Shown piece by piece: positions 37,721-46,957 of a DNA stretch of 64,000 nt. Where the stretch lies: the NCBI GenBank assembly GCA_963770635.1, contig CAVYQI010000004.1, positions 434,001 to 498,000 of the forward strand, in the 5' to 3' direction. The DNA comes from DASZIT01 sp963770635. GTDB lineage: Bacteria > Actinomycetota > Acidimicrobiia > Acidimicrobiales > RAAP-2. The stretch's first letter is position 1, and each line of letters starts with the position of its first letter. The translations under genes were made by a program, and so were the position numbers. The notes beneath the pieces are model-generated. The model was not told where the DNA came from and searched no databases. It saw only the letters and a list, made by a program, of their open reading frames with translations.

Positions 37721-38955
37721 GTGACCACCATCACCGATACCACCGCCGCTGCCGGGGAGGCCCACTCCCCCGCCGTCGACTACACCACCTTCGACGCCGA
37801 CAACCACTACTACGAGGCCACCGACGCCTACACCCGCCACATTCCGAAGGCGATGGCCAAACGGGCCATGCAGTGGGCCGAGATCGACGGGCGACCCCGG
37901 TTGCTGGTCGGCGGCAAGGTGAACAAGTTCATCCCCAACCCCACCTTCGACCCGGTGGCCAAGCCCGGCAGTCTGGACGAGTACTTCCGGGGCCGGAATC
38001 CCGGTTCCAAGGACATCCGGGCCCTGTTCGGCGAGCTCGAGCCGATCCGGCCCGAATACCGAGACCGGGATGCCCGCTTGGCGGTCATGGATCGCCAGGG
38101 CCTCGACGGGTGCTTCCTGTTCCCGACCCTCGGTGTGGGCATGGAGGAGTCGCTGGCTTCCGACCCGCCGGCCCTGGTGGCGGCGTTCAGCGCCTTCAAC
38201 CGCTGGCTCGAGGACGACTGGGGCTACGCCTATCAGGAGCGCATCTTCGCCGCTCCGATGATCACGTTGGTGGACGTGGAGGCGGCGGTGGCCGAGCTCT
38301 CGCGGGTGCTCGACGCCGATGCCCGCATCGTCTGCATCAAGGGAGGCCCGGCCCACTCCCCCTTCGGGTTGATCTCTCCCGCCGATACCCGGTTCGACCC
38401 GTTCTGGGGGTTGGTCAACGAGTCGGGGGTCACCGTCGGGATCCATTCGGGCGATGCCGGCTACGGCCGCTACATCAACGACTGGGAGCCGTTCGGCGAC
38501 CTGGAAGCGTTCCGGCACTCCCCACTGCGCTCGGTGATCAGCTCGGACCGCCCCCCGTTCGAGACGATGGCGGCACTCGTCTGCCAGGGCCTGTTCGACC
38601 GCTTCCCGAATGTCCGGGTGGCCACCATCGAATCCGGCGCCGAGTGGGTCGCCCCGCTCTTGAAGAAGCTGGGCAAGGTCCTACGGCCAGATGCCGACAT
38701 CCTTCCGTTCCGATCCGGTCGAGGCCTTCCGCGAGCACGTCTGGGTAGCGCCCTTCTACGAGGACGACATGGGGGTGCTCAAGGACGTGCTGGGGGTGGA
38801 CCGCCTGCTGTTCGGGTCCGACTGGCCGCACGCCGAGGGGCTTCCCGAGCCCCGTGACTTCGCCCTCGACCTGCGCCGCTACGACTTCGCCGAAGACGAC
38901 ATCCGTCACGATCATGCAGGACAACGGCCGGGAGCTCACCCTCCGGTCGACCTGA
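37721..38955 (+). CDS. Amidohydrolase-2 family protein (two frameshifts near 3' end)
   Basis: About 411 residues. The start segment (VDYTTFDADNHYYEATDAYT) carries the DADNHYYE motif of a large actinobacterial subgroup. Later come MDRQGLDGCFLFPTLG, VTVGIHSGDAGYG and, after a break near 38697, LFGSDWPHAEGLPEP with the catalytic Asp-Trp-Pro-His. A second break near 38915 precedes RIMQDNGRELTLRST. The GTG at 37721 with GAGAGG upstream is preferred. It probably acts in the same pathway as the preceding gene under the divergent TetR. Confidence 0.82.
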
Positions 38956-38992
38956 CCCTGGGCGCCGGGTTCGAACTCCAAATTCTTGAAAG

Positions 38993-40999
38993 TCAGGGTG
39001 TTCCATCCCCTTCCGAGGCTGGAATCGGCGTTTCGGGATCTTCGGATCCACGATCCCCACTGGTGGCAACCGTCGATGATGTTCTGTCGCTCGCCAACGC
39101 TTGCACCGGCAATCGCACTCGAGCTACCACCACGTCGGTCCGAGTCGAAAGCGCCGCGGATAGCACCTGGTCGATCTGGTTGTGCAGCAGGCGGTAGCGG
39201 AGATGCTCGGGGACGACGACAGGTATCAGCACCACGATCTGCCGGCTGCTCTGTTCACGGGCCTCGTCGATGAAGGCCACGATCGGTTGCACCACCGACG
39301 CATACTCGGTGCGGAGGATCCTCAGTTCCACTCCCGGGTCCCACTCCGCCCACTCCCGTTCGAGTGCTTCATCCTCACGTTGGCCTTCCTCCCCTTTGTC
39401 GAGCACCACCGACACCGCAATCACCTCCTGACCGAGTGACAGCGCTTCGGAGATGGCATGCTGAGCCAGCCGCGACACCCCGGTCACCGGGACGATCACC
39501 AGGGTGTCCTTGCCTGTCGGCATTGCCCGGCAACTCGCCGATGCCCATCTCCTGACCGCAACGCTTGTAGTAGGCGTGGATATGGAGGAAGAGGTACACG
39601 AAGGACGGCACGGCGACGACCACCACCCATGCCCCTTGAACAAACTTTGTAACCAGGAACACCAAGGTGGCCAACCCGGTGACGACCGCGCCGAACCCGT
39701 TGATGGTCGCCCGGTGTCGCCAGCCGGGCGGCCGGGTCCGCCACCAGTGGACGACCAATCCAGTCTGGGAGAGGGTGAAGCCGGTGAACACGCCGATGGC
39801 GAACAGCGGGATCAGCTCGTTGGTGTTGCCGCCGACGGCGACCAACAAGGCGCCGGAGAGAACCGCCAGCACCCAGATGCCGTTGGAGAAGACCTGGCGA
39901 TCTCCCCGCAAGGCGAACAGATGGGGCAGGTAGTTGTCCCTGGGCCAGCAGGCTGGCCAGGATCGGGAGGCCCCCGAATGACGTGTTGGCGGCCAACGCC
40001 AGCACGACGGTGATGGTGAGCGAGACGATGTAATAGGCCCAGTGCCTTCCTACCGCGATGGCCATGATCTGACTCAGTACCGTCTGGTTCGATCGCGGGC
40101 CGATGTGCCAACGCCGGGCCAGCACGGCGAGACCCAGGAGCATGATGCCGAGGATCACTCCCAGGAGCAGCTCGGTTCGCTTGGCCCGAACCACCCGAGG
40201 TTGCTTGAAGAGCGGGACGCCGTTGGCGATGGCCTCGACTCCGGTGAGGGCGCTGCAGCCGGCGGAGAACGCCTTGAGCACCAGTAGCACGCTGACGGTT
40301 TGGAGCCCGTGGGTGGTGAGCAGCGATTGACCCGGCTGGGGACGCGTGCAACGCCAGGGGGTGGATCAGCCCGACGGCGATGATGGCCAGGAGCCCGACG
40401 ATGAACAGCATGGTCGGCAGCAGAAAGGCGCGGGCGGTCTCGCCAAGACCCCGGAGGTTGAGGAGGGTGATCACCGCGAGAATGCCGAGGCAGATCGGGA
40501 CGGTCGCCGAGGTCAGGCTGGGGAACGCCGATGTCAGCGCACCGACCCCGGCGGCGATGGAAACCGCTACGGTGAGGGTGTAGTCGACGATCAGCGATGC
40601 CCCCGCCACCAGGCTGGCCCCCGCGCCCAAGTTGGCCCGGGACACCGCGTAGGCGCCGCCACCGCCCGGATAGGCATCGATGACCTGTCGGTAGGAGAAC
40701 ACCAGGATGGCCAGCAGCACGACGATGGCCACGGTGATGGGAAGCACGAGATGCAGCGCACCGGCTCCCGCCAGCGCCAGCACCACGATGATGGCCTCGG
40801 GGCCGTAGGCGACCGAGGTCAGCGCGTCGAGCGAGAGGGCCGACAGCCCCTCGACCGGGGTGATCTGCTCCTTGGACGCCTCGCTCGACCGGAGTGGCTG
40901 CCCGATGAGCAGGTTCCACGTCGATCGTCCGGCGGATCGAGGGAGGCTGCTTCGACCCGGCACTCCCGCATGGTACGTGCCGGAACGATCTCGTTGCAT
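38993..40999 (-). CDS. kimA: KimA/YdaO-like proton-coupled K+ importer (three frameshifts)
   Basis: About 665 residues: twelve-helix APC/KUP-type membrane domain plus a carboxy-terminal cytoplasmic domain (KDTLVIVPVTGVSRLAQHAI onward). It follows B. subtilis KimA closely: LIGQPLRSSEASKEQ start; SLDALTSVAYGPEAI with the Asp and Tyr of the K+ site; ASLIVDYTLTVAVSIAAG; GCSALTGVEAIANGVPLF with the conserved Glu; and FSNGIWVLAVLSG. Breaks lie near 40345, 39940 and 39530. The ATG at 40999 directly follows the KdpD stop (TAAATG), so it belongs to the kdp operon. The carboxy-terminal domain binds c-di-AMP in Bacillus. Confidence 0.83.
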
Positions 41000-42228
41000 T
41001 TACGGCTCATCCACCTCCGGGGTGGTCTCATGAGGCTCGGCCTCGGCATCCCGTCTGGAGATGATGTGCACGTCGATGGCCGCCTGGCCGGCCAGCCTCG
41101 AGATCTTCCGGACGATGGATCCCCCGCCCATCAGCTCCTGGCGCCGGCTGCGACTGCTCGAACCGACCACGATCTGGGTGATCTGCCGGGCCCGGGCGAA
41201 GTCGATGAAGGCCTGGGCGGGGTCGTCGGCCTGGACCTCGTTCCAGTCGGCTCCGACGTCGTCGGCCAGCTGGCGCAAGACGACCAGCTGATCGTTGACT
41301 GAATGACCGACGCCGTCGCTCATTGGCGACGTGGAGGACGTGTAGATCGGCCTTGATCCGGGCCGCCATCCTCGACGCCCGGCGACTGATCGCCTCGGTA
41401 CCGGGAGCCGTGGTGACCGCCACCAGGATGCGCTCTCTGGTCTCCCACAGATTCGGCGTTGCTGCAGGCGGAGGTGCTCGAGGAGCTGTTCTTCCGTCTC
41501 GTCGGCCAGGAACCGCAGGGCCAGCTCCCGCAGGGCGATCAGGTTGTCGGTGCGGAAGAAGTGGGTCAGCGCCTGGGGAACCTTGTCCGGCGGGTAGATG
41601 TTGCCGTGGAGCATCCGTCGCCGGAGCTGCTCGGGAGACGAGTCGACCAGCTCGATCTGGTCGGCCTTGCGGAGCACCCAGTCGGGGACCCGCTCCCGGA
41701 TCTGCACGCCGGTGATCCGCTCGACGGCGTCGGCGATGCTCTCGAGGTGCTGGATGTTGACGGTGGTGATGACGTCGATCCCGGCGTCCAGGATCTCGAT
41801 GACGTCCTGCCAGCGCTTCTCGTTGCGTCCTGAACCGGGGACGTTGGTGTGGGCCAGCTCGTCGACGAGCGCCACCCCGGGTGACGGGCGATCACCGCGT
41901 CAAGGTCCATCTCCTCGAAACGAGCTCCCCGGTACTCGACGACCCGCCGCGGGACCACCTCGAGGTCGTCGATCATCGCTTCGGTCAGCGGCCGACCATG
42001 GCACTCCACGAATCCGATGACGACGTCGGTGCCCCGCTGCTTACGCCGTCGGCCCTCGTTGAGCATGGCGTAGGTCTTGCCGACCCCGGCCGCGGCTCCG
42101 AGGTAGATCCGGAAGTGGCCAGCGGCTTCGGTGAGGTCTTCGGCCTCCGAATGAACGGCCGTCGGCAGCGCCACCTCTGGATCCCCTGGCGACGTACCCC
42201 CGTCTGCCATCGGAGCCCCGCCTCTCAC
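41000..42228 (-). CDS. kdpD: Kinase-less KdpD (KdpD domain plus USP domain only; frameshifted)
   Basis: About 410 residues. The KdpD sensor domain has the P-loop GAAAGVGKTYAMLNEGRRRK, then VALVDELAHTNVPGSGRNEK and DVITTVNIQHLESI. A universal-stress-protein domain follows (VVGSSSRSRRQELMGGGSIV). There are no membrane helices, GAF, HisKA or HATPase; the protein ends after the USP domain and the next gene starts immediately. This matches the short KdpD forms known in some cyanobacteria and deinococci. Breaks lie near 41880, 41455 and 41325. The start overlaps the kdpC stop (GTGA). It probably works with the separate DUF4118 kinase at 46958. Confidence 0.82.
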
Positions 42229-42857
42229 TGGAGCTTGGCCAGCGCCTCGTTCAGCTGCAGGACGTCGATGTAGCTACTGCCGAGGAAGCCCAGCTGCGCA
42301 CTGTTGGTCTCCTGGGTGATGAGCGCCCGCAACCGGGACGCGGAGATGCCGGTGGCCTTGGACACCATGGGGATCTGGACCATGGCGTCTGGCGGGGTGA
42401 TGTCGGGGTCGTAGCCGCTGCCCGAGGTGGTGACCAGGTCGGGGGTGGGATTCGACGCCCAGGTCGTGCCAGTAGGCGACCAGCTCCTTGGTGTTGGTCA
42501 GCAGGACCTTGGATCGCGGGCCCAGGTTGGTCGCCCCCGACTCGCCGTTGACGCCGTTGGCCACCAGGGGGTTGTCGCCGCCGGCGACTGGCGGTGTGGA
42601 CTTGGGATTGGCGGCGTAGGGGCCGGTGTCGTCGGGCCGGCCGTGGAACACGCAGCTGCCGGCCGGATGTCCTGGGCAGCTGGTGGCCGCCCAGTTCTGG
42701 CCGATGAGGGTCGACCCGTTGGCGGTGATCGACCCGTCGGCCTGGTTGCTTGAAGAGCAGCTGGGCCACCCCGGTGCCGGCGAAGGCGTAGACGAAGCCG
42801 AAGAAGACCAGGCAGATGAGCGGCCAGGATGACCGAGCGGCGGAGGTGGGTGAGCAT
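42225..42857 (-). CDS. kdpC: K+-transporting ATPase subunit C (frameshifted)
   Basis: About 208 residues. One amino-terminal membrane helix (after MLTHLRRSVILA) is followed by the periplasmic part with GSTLIGQNWAATSCPGHPAG, FHGRPDD and ATNLGPRSKVLL. The carboxy-terminal part has DAMVQIPMVSKATGISASRL and ITQETNSAQLGFLGSSYIDV. KdpC stabilises the KdpA-KdpB complex. Three breaks (about 42820, 42748, 42455) interrupt it. Confidence 0.85.
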
Positions 42858-42871
42858 CAGCGGGCCTCCGA

Positions 42872-44960
42872 TCAGTAGGCGTGCAGGGCGACGAGGATCA
42901 GGTCGATGAGCTTGATGAAGATGAACGGGACGATGATCCCGCCCGACGCCGTAGATGAAGACGTTGCGGCGCAGGATGGCCGCCGAGCCAGCGGCCCGGA
43001 ACTTGCACGCCGCGCAGCGCCAGCGGGATCAGGGCCACGATGACCAGGGCGTTGAAGATGACGGCCGACAGCACGGCGCTCTGGGGGCTGTGCAGCTTCA
43101 TGATGTTGAGCGTGTTGAGCTGCGGGTAGGTGGCGACGAACAGGGCCGGGATGATGGCGAAGTACTTGGCCACGTCGTTGGCGATGGAGAAGGTGGTGAG
43201 CGAGCCCCGGGTGATGAGGAGCTGCTTGCCGATCTCGACGACGTCGATGAGCTTGGTCGGGTTGGAGTCGAGGTCGACCATGTTGCCGGCCTCCTTGGCC
43301 GCGGTGGTCCCGGTGTTCATGGCCACGCCGACGTCGGCCTGGGCCAGGGCGGGGGCGTCGTTGGTGCCGTCGCCGGTCATGGCGACGAGCTTCCCGCCCT
43401 CCTGCTCGGCTCTTGATCAGCGCCATCTTGGCTTCGGGGGTGGCCTCGGCCAGGAAGTCGTCGACGCCGGCCTCCTGGGCGATGGCGGCGGCGGTGAGCG
43501 GATTGTCGCCGGTGATCATCACGGTGCGGATGCCCATCTGGCGCATCTCGTCGAACTTCTCCCGGATGCCCTGCTTGACCACGTCCTTGAGCTCGATCAC
43601 CCCGAGGATGTCGGGGCCGTCGGCCACCACCAGCGGGGTGGACCCGGCCCGGGAGATCCGCTCGACGATCGCGTCGAGGTCGGCGGGGACGGTGCCGCCC
43701 TGCTCGGCGGACCCACGTCTTGACCGACTCGGCCGCCCCCTTGCGGATCTGGCGGCCGTCCGACGTCGAGCCCGGACATCCGGGTGGTCGCCGAGAAGGG
43801 GACGAAGGTGTGCTCGGCCTCGAGCTGGCGCTCGCGGATGTCGAAGCGCTCCTTGGCCAGCACCACGATGGAGCGGCCCTCGGGGGTCTCGTCGGCCAGC
43901 GAGGCCAGCTGGGCGGCGTCGGCCACCTCCTGCTCGGTGTGGCCGCCGACCGGGGATGAACTCCGACGCCATCCGGTTGCCGAGGGTGATCGTGCCGGTC
44001 TTGTCCAGCAGCAGGGTCTGCACGTCGCCGGCCGCCTCGACCGCCCGGCCGCTCATGGCCAGCACGTTGCGCTGGACCAGGCGGTCCATGCCGGCGATGC
44101 CGATGGCCGACAGCAGCGCGCCGATGGTGGTCGGGATCAGGCAGACCAGCAGCGAGACCAGGATCGACGACCGAGACCGTCGCCCCCGGCGTAGTGGCCG
44201 AACGGCTGGAGGACGACCACCACCGGGAGGAAGACGATGGTGAGGACGGCCAGCAGGATGGTGAGGGCGATCTCGTTGGGGGTCTTCTGGCGGTTGGCCC
44301 CCTCGACCAGGGTGATCATGCGGTCGAGGAAGGTCTGGCCCCGCTCGGCGGTGATGCGGACCACGATCCGGTCGGAGAGCACCTTGGTGCCGCCGGTGAC
44401 CGCCGAGCGGTCGCCGCCCGACTCGCGGATGACCGGCGCCGACTCGCCGGTGATGGCCGACTCGTCGACCGAGGCGATGCCCTCGATGATCTCGCCGTCG
44501 GAGGGGATGAGGTCGCCGGCCTCGCAGACGACCAGGTCGCCCTTGGCCAGGGTCGGCCGCGGCCACCCGCTCCTCGGTCCCGTCGGGGAGCAGGCGGCGG
44601 GCCTCGGTCTCGGCGCGCATCCGGCGCAGGGTGTCGGCCTGCGCCTTGCCCCGTCCCTCGGCCATGGCCTCGGCGAAGTTGGCGAAGATGACGGTCAGGA
44701 ACAGCCAGATGGTGATCGACCAGGCGAAGATGCCGGGGTGGGCGATGGCCTCGATGAAGGTGATCACCGTGCCGACCAGGACCACGAACATGACCGGGTT
44801 CTTGATCTGGACCGCGGGGGTCGAGCTTCTTGAAGGCGTCGACGAGGGCCCGGCGCAGGATCTCGCGGTCGAACAGGCTCCGGGCCTCGGCGACCCCGTG
44901 GCCGCCTGGGTCGGCTGGCGGCCGGCGCCGGGTCCGTGCGGGTGGTCAGTGCATCGTCAT
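42872..44960 (-). CDS. kdpB: K+-transporting P-type ATPase subunit B (many frameshifts)
   Basis: About 690 residues in restored form, normal for KdpB, the ATP-hydrolysing subunit. Motifs in order: KNPVMFVVLVGTVITFIEAI, SAITGESAPVIRESGG (TGES loop), LLLDKTGTITLGNRMASEF with the phosphorylated Asp, VMITGDNPLTAAAIAQEAGV and AMTGDGTNDAPALAQADVGV (hinge). At least eight breaks, with all catalytic motifs intact. The ATG at 44960 overlaps the kdpA stop, but a stop four codons later shows a further break at the very start. Confidence 0.88.
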
Positions 44961-46654
44961 CAGAAGAACTTTCCGTGGCTGAGCTGCTCGACGATCGGCC
45001 CGAGCGAGACGGCCGGGAAGAAGGTGAGGCCGCCGATGATCACGATCACGCCGATGGTCAGGCCGACGAACATGCGTGTTGTCGGTGCGGAAGGTGCCGA
45101 GCGAGGCCGGGACCACGTTCTTGGCGGCCAGCACGCCGCCGAGGGCCAGGGCCGGGATCATGATGCCGAACCGACCGATCAGCATGTCGATCGCCGCCGA
45201 TGACGTTGTAGAAGGCGGTGTTGCCGGTCAGGCCCGCCGAAGGCCGAGCCGTTGTTGTTCCCCTGCGAGGTGAGGGCGTAGAGGATCTCGGTGAACCCGT
45301 GCGGTCCGGCGTTGAGCGGCCCGGCCCGCCCGGCGTGGATCGACACCGCGATGCCGGTGAGGATGAGCACGATGATCGGCATGACCAGGGCCCCGAGGCC
45401 GGCCAGTTTCACCTCCGTGGCCTGGATCTTCTTCCCCAGATACTCCGGCGTTCGCCCGATCATCAGGCCGCCGATGAACACCGCGATGATGGCGTAGATG
45501 AGGATCGTGTACAGCCCGCTGCCGGTGCCGCCGGGGGTGACCTCGCCGAGCATCATCCCGGTGAGCAGCCCGAAGCCGCCGATCGGGGTGAACGAGTCGT
45601 AGGAGGCGTCGGCCGAGCCGGTGGAGGTGTTGGTCGAGGCCACCCCGAACAGCGCGGATGTGGTGTCGCCGAAGCGCACCTCCTTGCCCTCGGTGTTGCC
45701 GGTCGGTCTGAGTGGACGCCGGCCGCCGCGACCGCCGGGTTGTCCTGGTGCTCGGCGTAGCTGGTGAAGCCCACCCAGACTCCGAAGATGATCACCATGG
45801 CGGCCAGCAGGGCGGCACCGTGGCGGACGCTGCCCACCATCTTGCCGAAGGTGTAGGTGAGGGCGAAGGGGATGGAGAGCAGCAGGTAGATCGACAGCCA
45901 GTTGGTCAGGGCGGTCGGGTTCTCGAAGGTGGTCGCCGAGTTGGCGTTGAGGAACCCGCCGCCGTTGGTTCCGAGCTGCTTGATCGCCTCCATGAAGCCG
46001 ATCGGACCACGGGGGATGGTCTGGGTGACGCCGTTGAGGGCGTCGTGGATGGTGACGGTGCCGGCCAGGGTCTGGACCGCGCCCTCGCCCGACGAAGATG
46101 ATCCCGGCCACGAAGGCGATCGGCAGGAGGATGTAGAGCATGCAGCGGGTGATGTCGACCCAGAAGTTCCCGACGGTGGCCGAGTTCCGCCGGGAGAAGC
46201 CCCGCACCAGGACGATGGCGGCGGCGATGCCCACCGCCGGGGAGACGAACTGCTGGACGGTGAGGGCGCCGATCTGGGAGAAGTACGACATCGTCGTCTC
46301 GCCGCCGTAGTTCTGCCAGTTGGTGTTGGTGACGAACGAGCGGCGGTGTTGAAGCTGAGCGCCGGCGGGACCGCGCCCAGGTGCTGCGGGTTGAGCGGCA
46401 GCGACCCCTGGATGCGGATGATCAGGTAGGTGAAGCCGATCGAGACGGCCGAGAAGATGACCATCGACCCGGCGTAGCGCTTCCAGGTCTGCTCCTGCTC
46501 GGGGCTGGTCCCCAGCAGCCGGTAGACGGGACGCTCGATCGAAGCCGAGGAAGTGGACCCGGCCGTCGAAGACGGCGGCCATGTAGGACCCCAGGTACCG
46601 CCAGGTAAGCGCCAGGGCGACGACCAGGGTGACGATGGTCCAGGTGAAGCCCAT
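44960..46654 (-). CDS. kdpA: K+-transporting ATPase subunit A (many frameshifts)
   Basis: About 560 residues in restored form; the K+-channel-like subunit with four selectivity-filter loops, seen here as SFVTNTNWQNYGGE, GTNGGGFLNANSATTFENPT, DSFTPIGGFGLL and ALTSQGNNNGSAF. It begins MGFTWTIVTLVVALALTWRY and ends PIVEQLSHGKFF. At least six breaks. Its ATG directly follows the stop of the KdpF-like ORF. Confidence 0.88.
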
Positions 46655-46717
46655 TTAGAACCACTCGGGCTTGAACATGGCATAGCCCAGGTAGATGAAC
46701 ATCACATCCGGCCACAC
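46655..46717 (-). CDS. kdpF: KdpF-like micropeptide
   Basis: 20 codons from a GTG at 46717, ending in a hydrophobic helix and FKPEWF, close to the R/K-PE-x-F end of KdpF subunits (the small lipid-like helix that stabilises the Kdp complex). AAGGGG lies 9 nt upstream. Its TAA is directly followed by the kdpA ATG. It is shorter than usual KdpF (about 29 residues). Confidence 0.55.
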   Translation of the reverse strand: MWPDVMFIYLGYAMFKPEWF

Positions 46718-46741
46718 CGAGGAGAACCCCTTGGGTCCAGG

Positions 46742-46825
46742 TCATACCCGGTCCAGCGCCCAGATGAGGCCCAGCATCACCAGGGCGAAGCCGATGATGC
46801 CGAGTGCCACGAGGAAATCTGCCAT
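46742..46825 (-). CDS. 27-residue hydrophobic micropeptide leading the kdp operon
   Basis: ATG at 46825 begins a 27-residue single-helix peptide starting MADFLVALGIIGFALVMLGL and ending LDRV, followed by TGA. It is in frame with, and 24 nt before, the KdpF-like ORF. A GATAAT -10 hexamer lies 7 nt before the ATG, so the mRNA is probably leaderless. It may be an extra small Kdp subunit. Alternatively the two ORFs are one broken KdpF-type gene. Confidence 0.5.
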   Translation of the reverse strand: MADFLVALGIIGFALVMLGLIWALDRV

Positions 46826-46832
46826 GCATCCG

Positions 46833-46869
46833 ATTATCTGCCGCCGCGGCTGAACAGGATCTGAACAGG
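46833..46869 (-). promoter_or_regulatory. kdp operon promoter with putative KdpE direct repeat
   Basis: Two copies of CTGAACAGG (46850-46858 and 46861-46869) repeat with an 11-bp period, the arrangement recognised by OmpR/KdpE-family dimers. The minus-strand -10 GATAAT is at 46838-46833, so the repeat covers the expected -35, as at activator-dependent promoters. The kinase and kdpE genes diverge from the other side. Confidence 0.65.
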
Positions 46870-46957
46870 CGCCGCTCGGTCTTATTATTTTCTTAATTGC
46901 AGTGGTTGGCGTTGATTCGTTCGGTCCCGTACCCCGGATTGGTACGACAATGGACAG

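Noticed and set aside
40990..41010. c-di-AMP (ydaO) riboswitch for kimA
   Set aside because: kimA has no leader of its own; its ATG directly follows the kdpD-like stop.
42872..46654. Programmed frameshifting in kdpA and kdpB
   Set aside because: Many scattered breaks in both directions, no slippery heptamers with downstream structures, and similar breaks in unrelated neighbouring genes point to sequence error.
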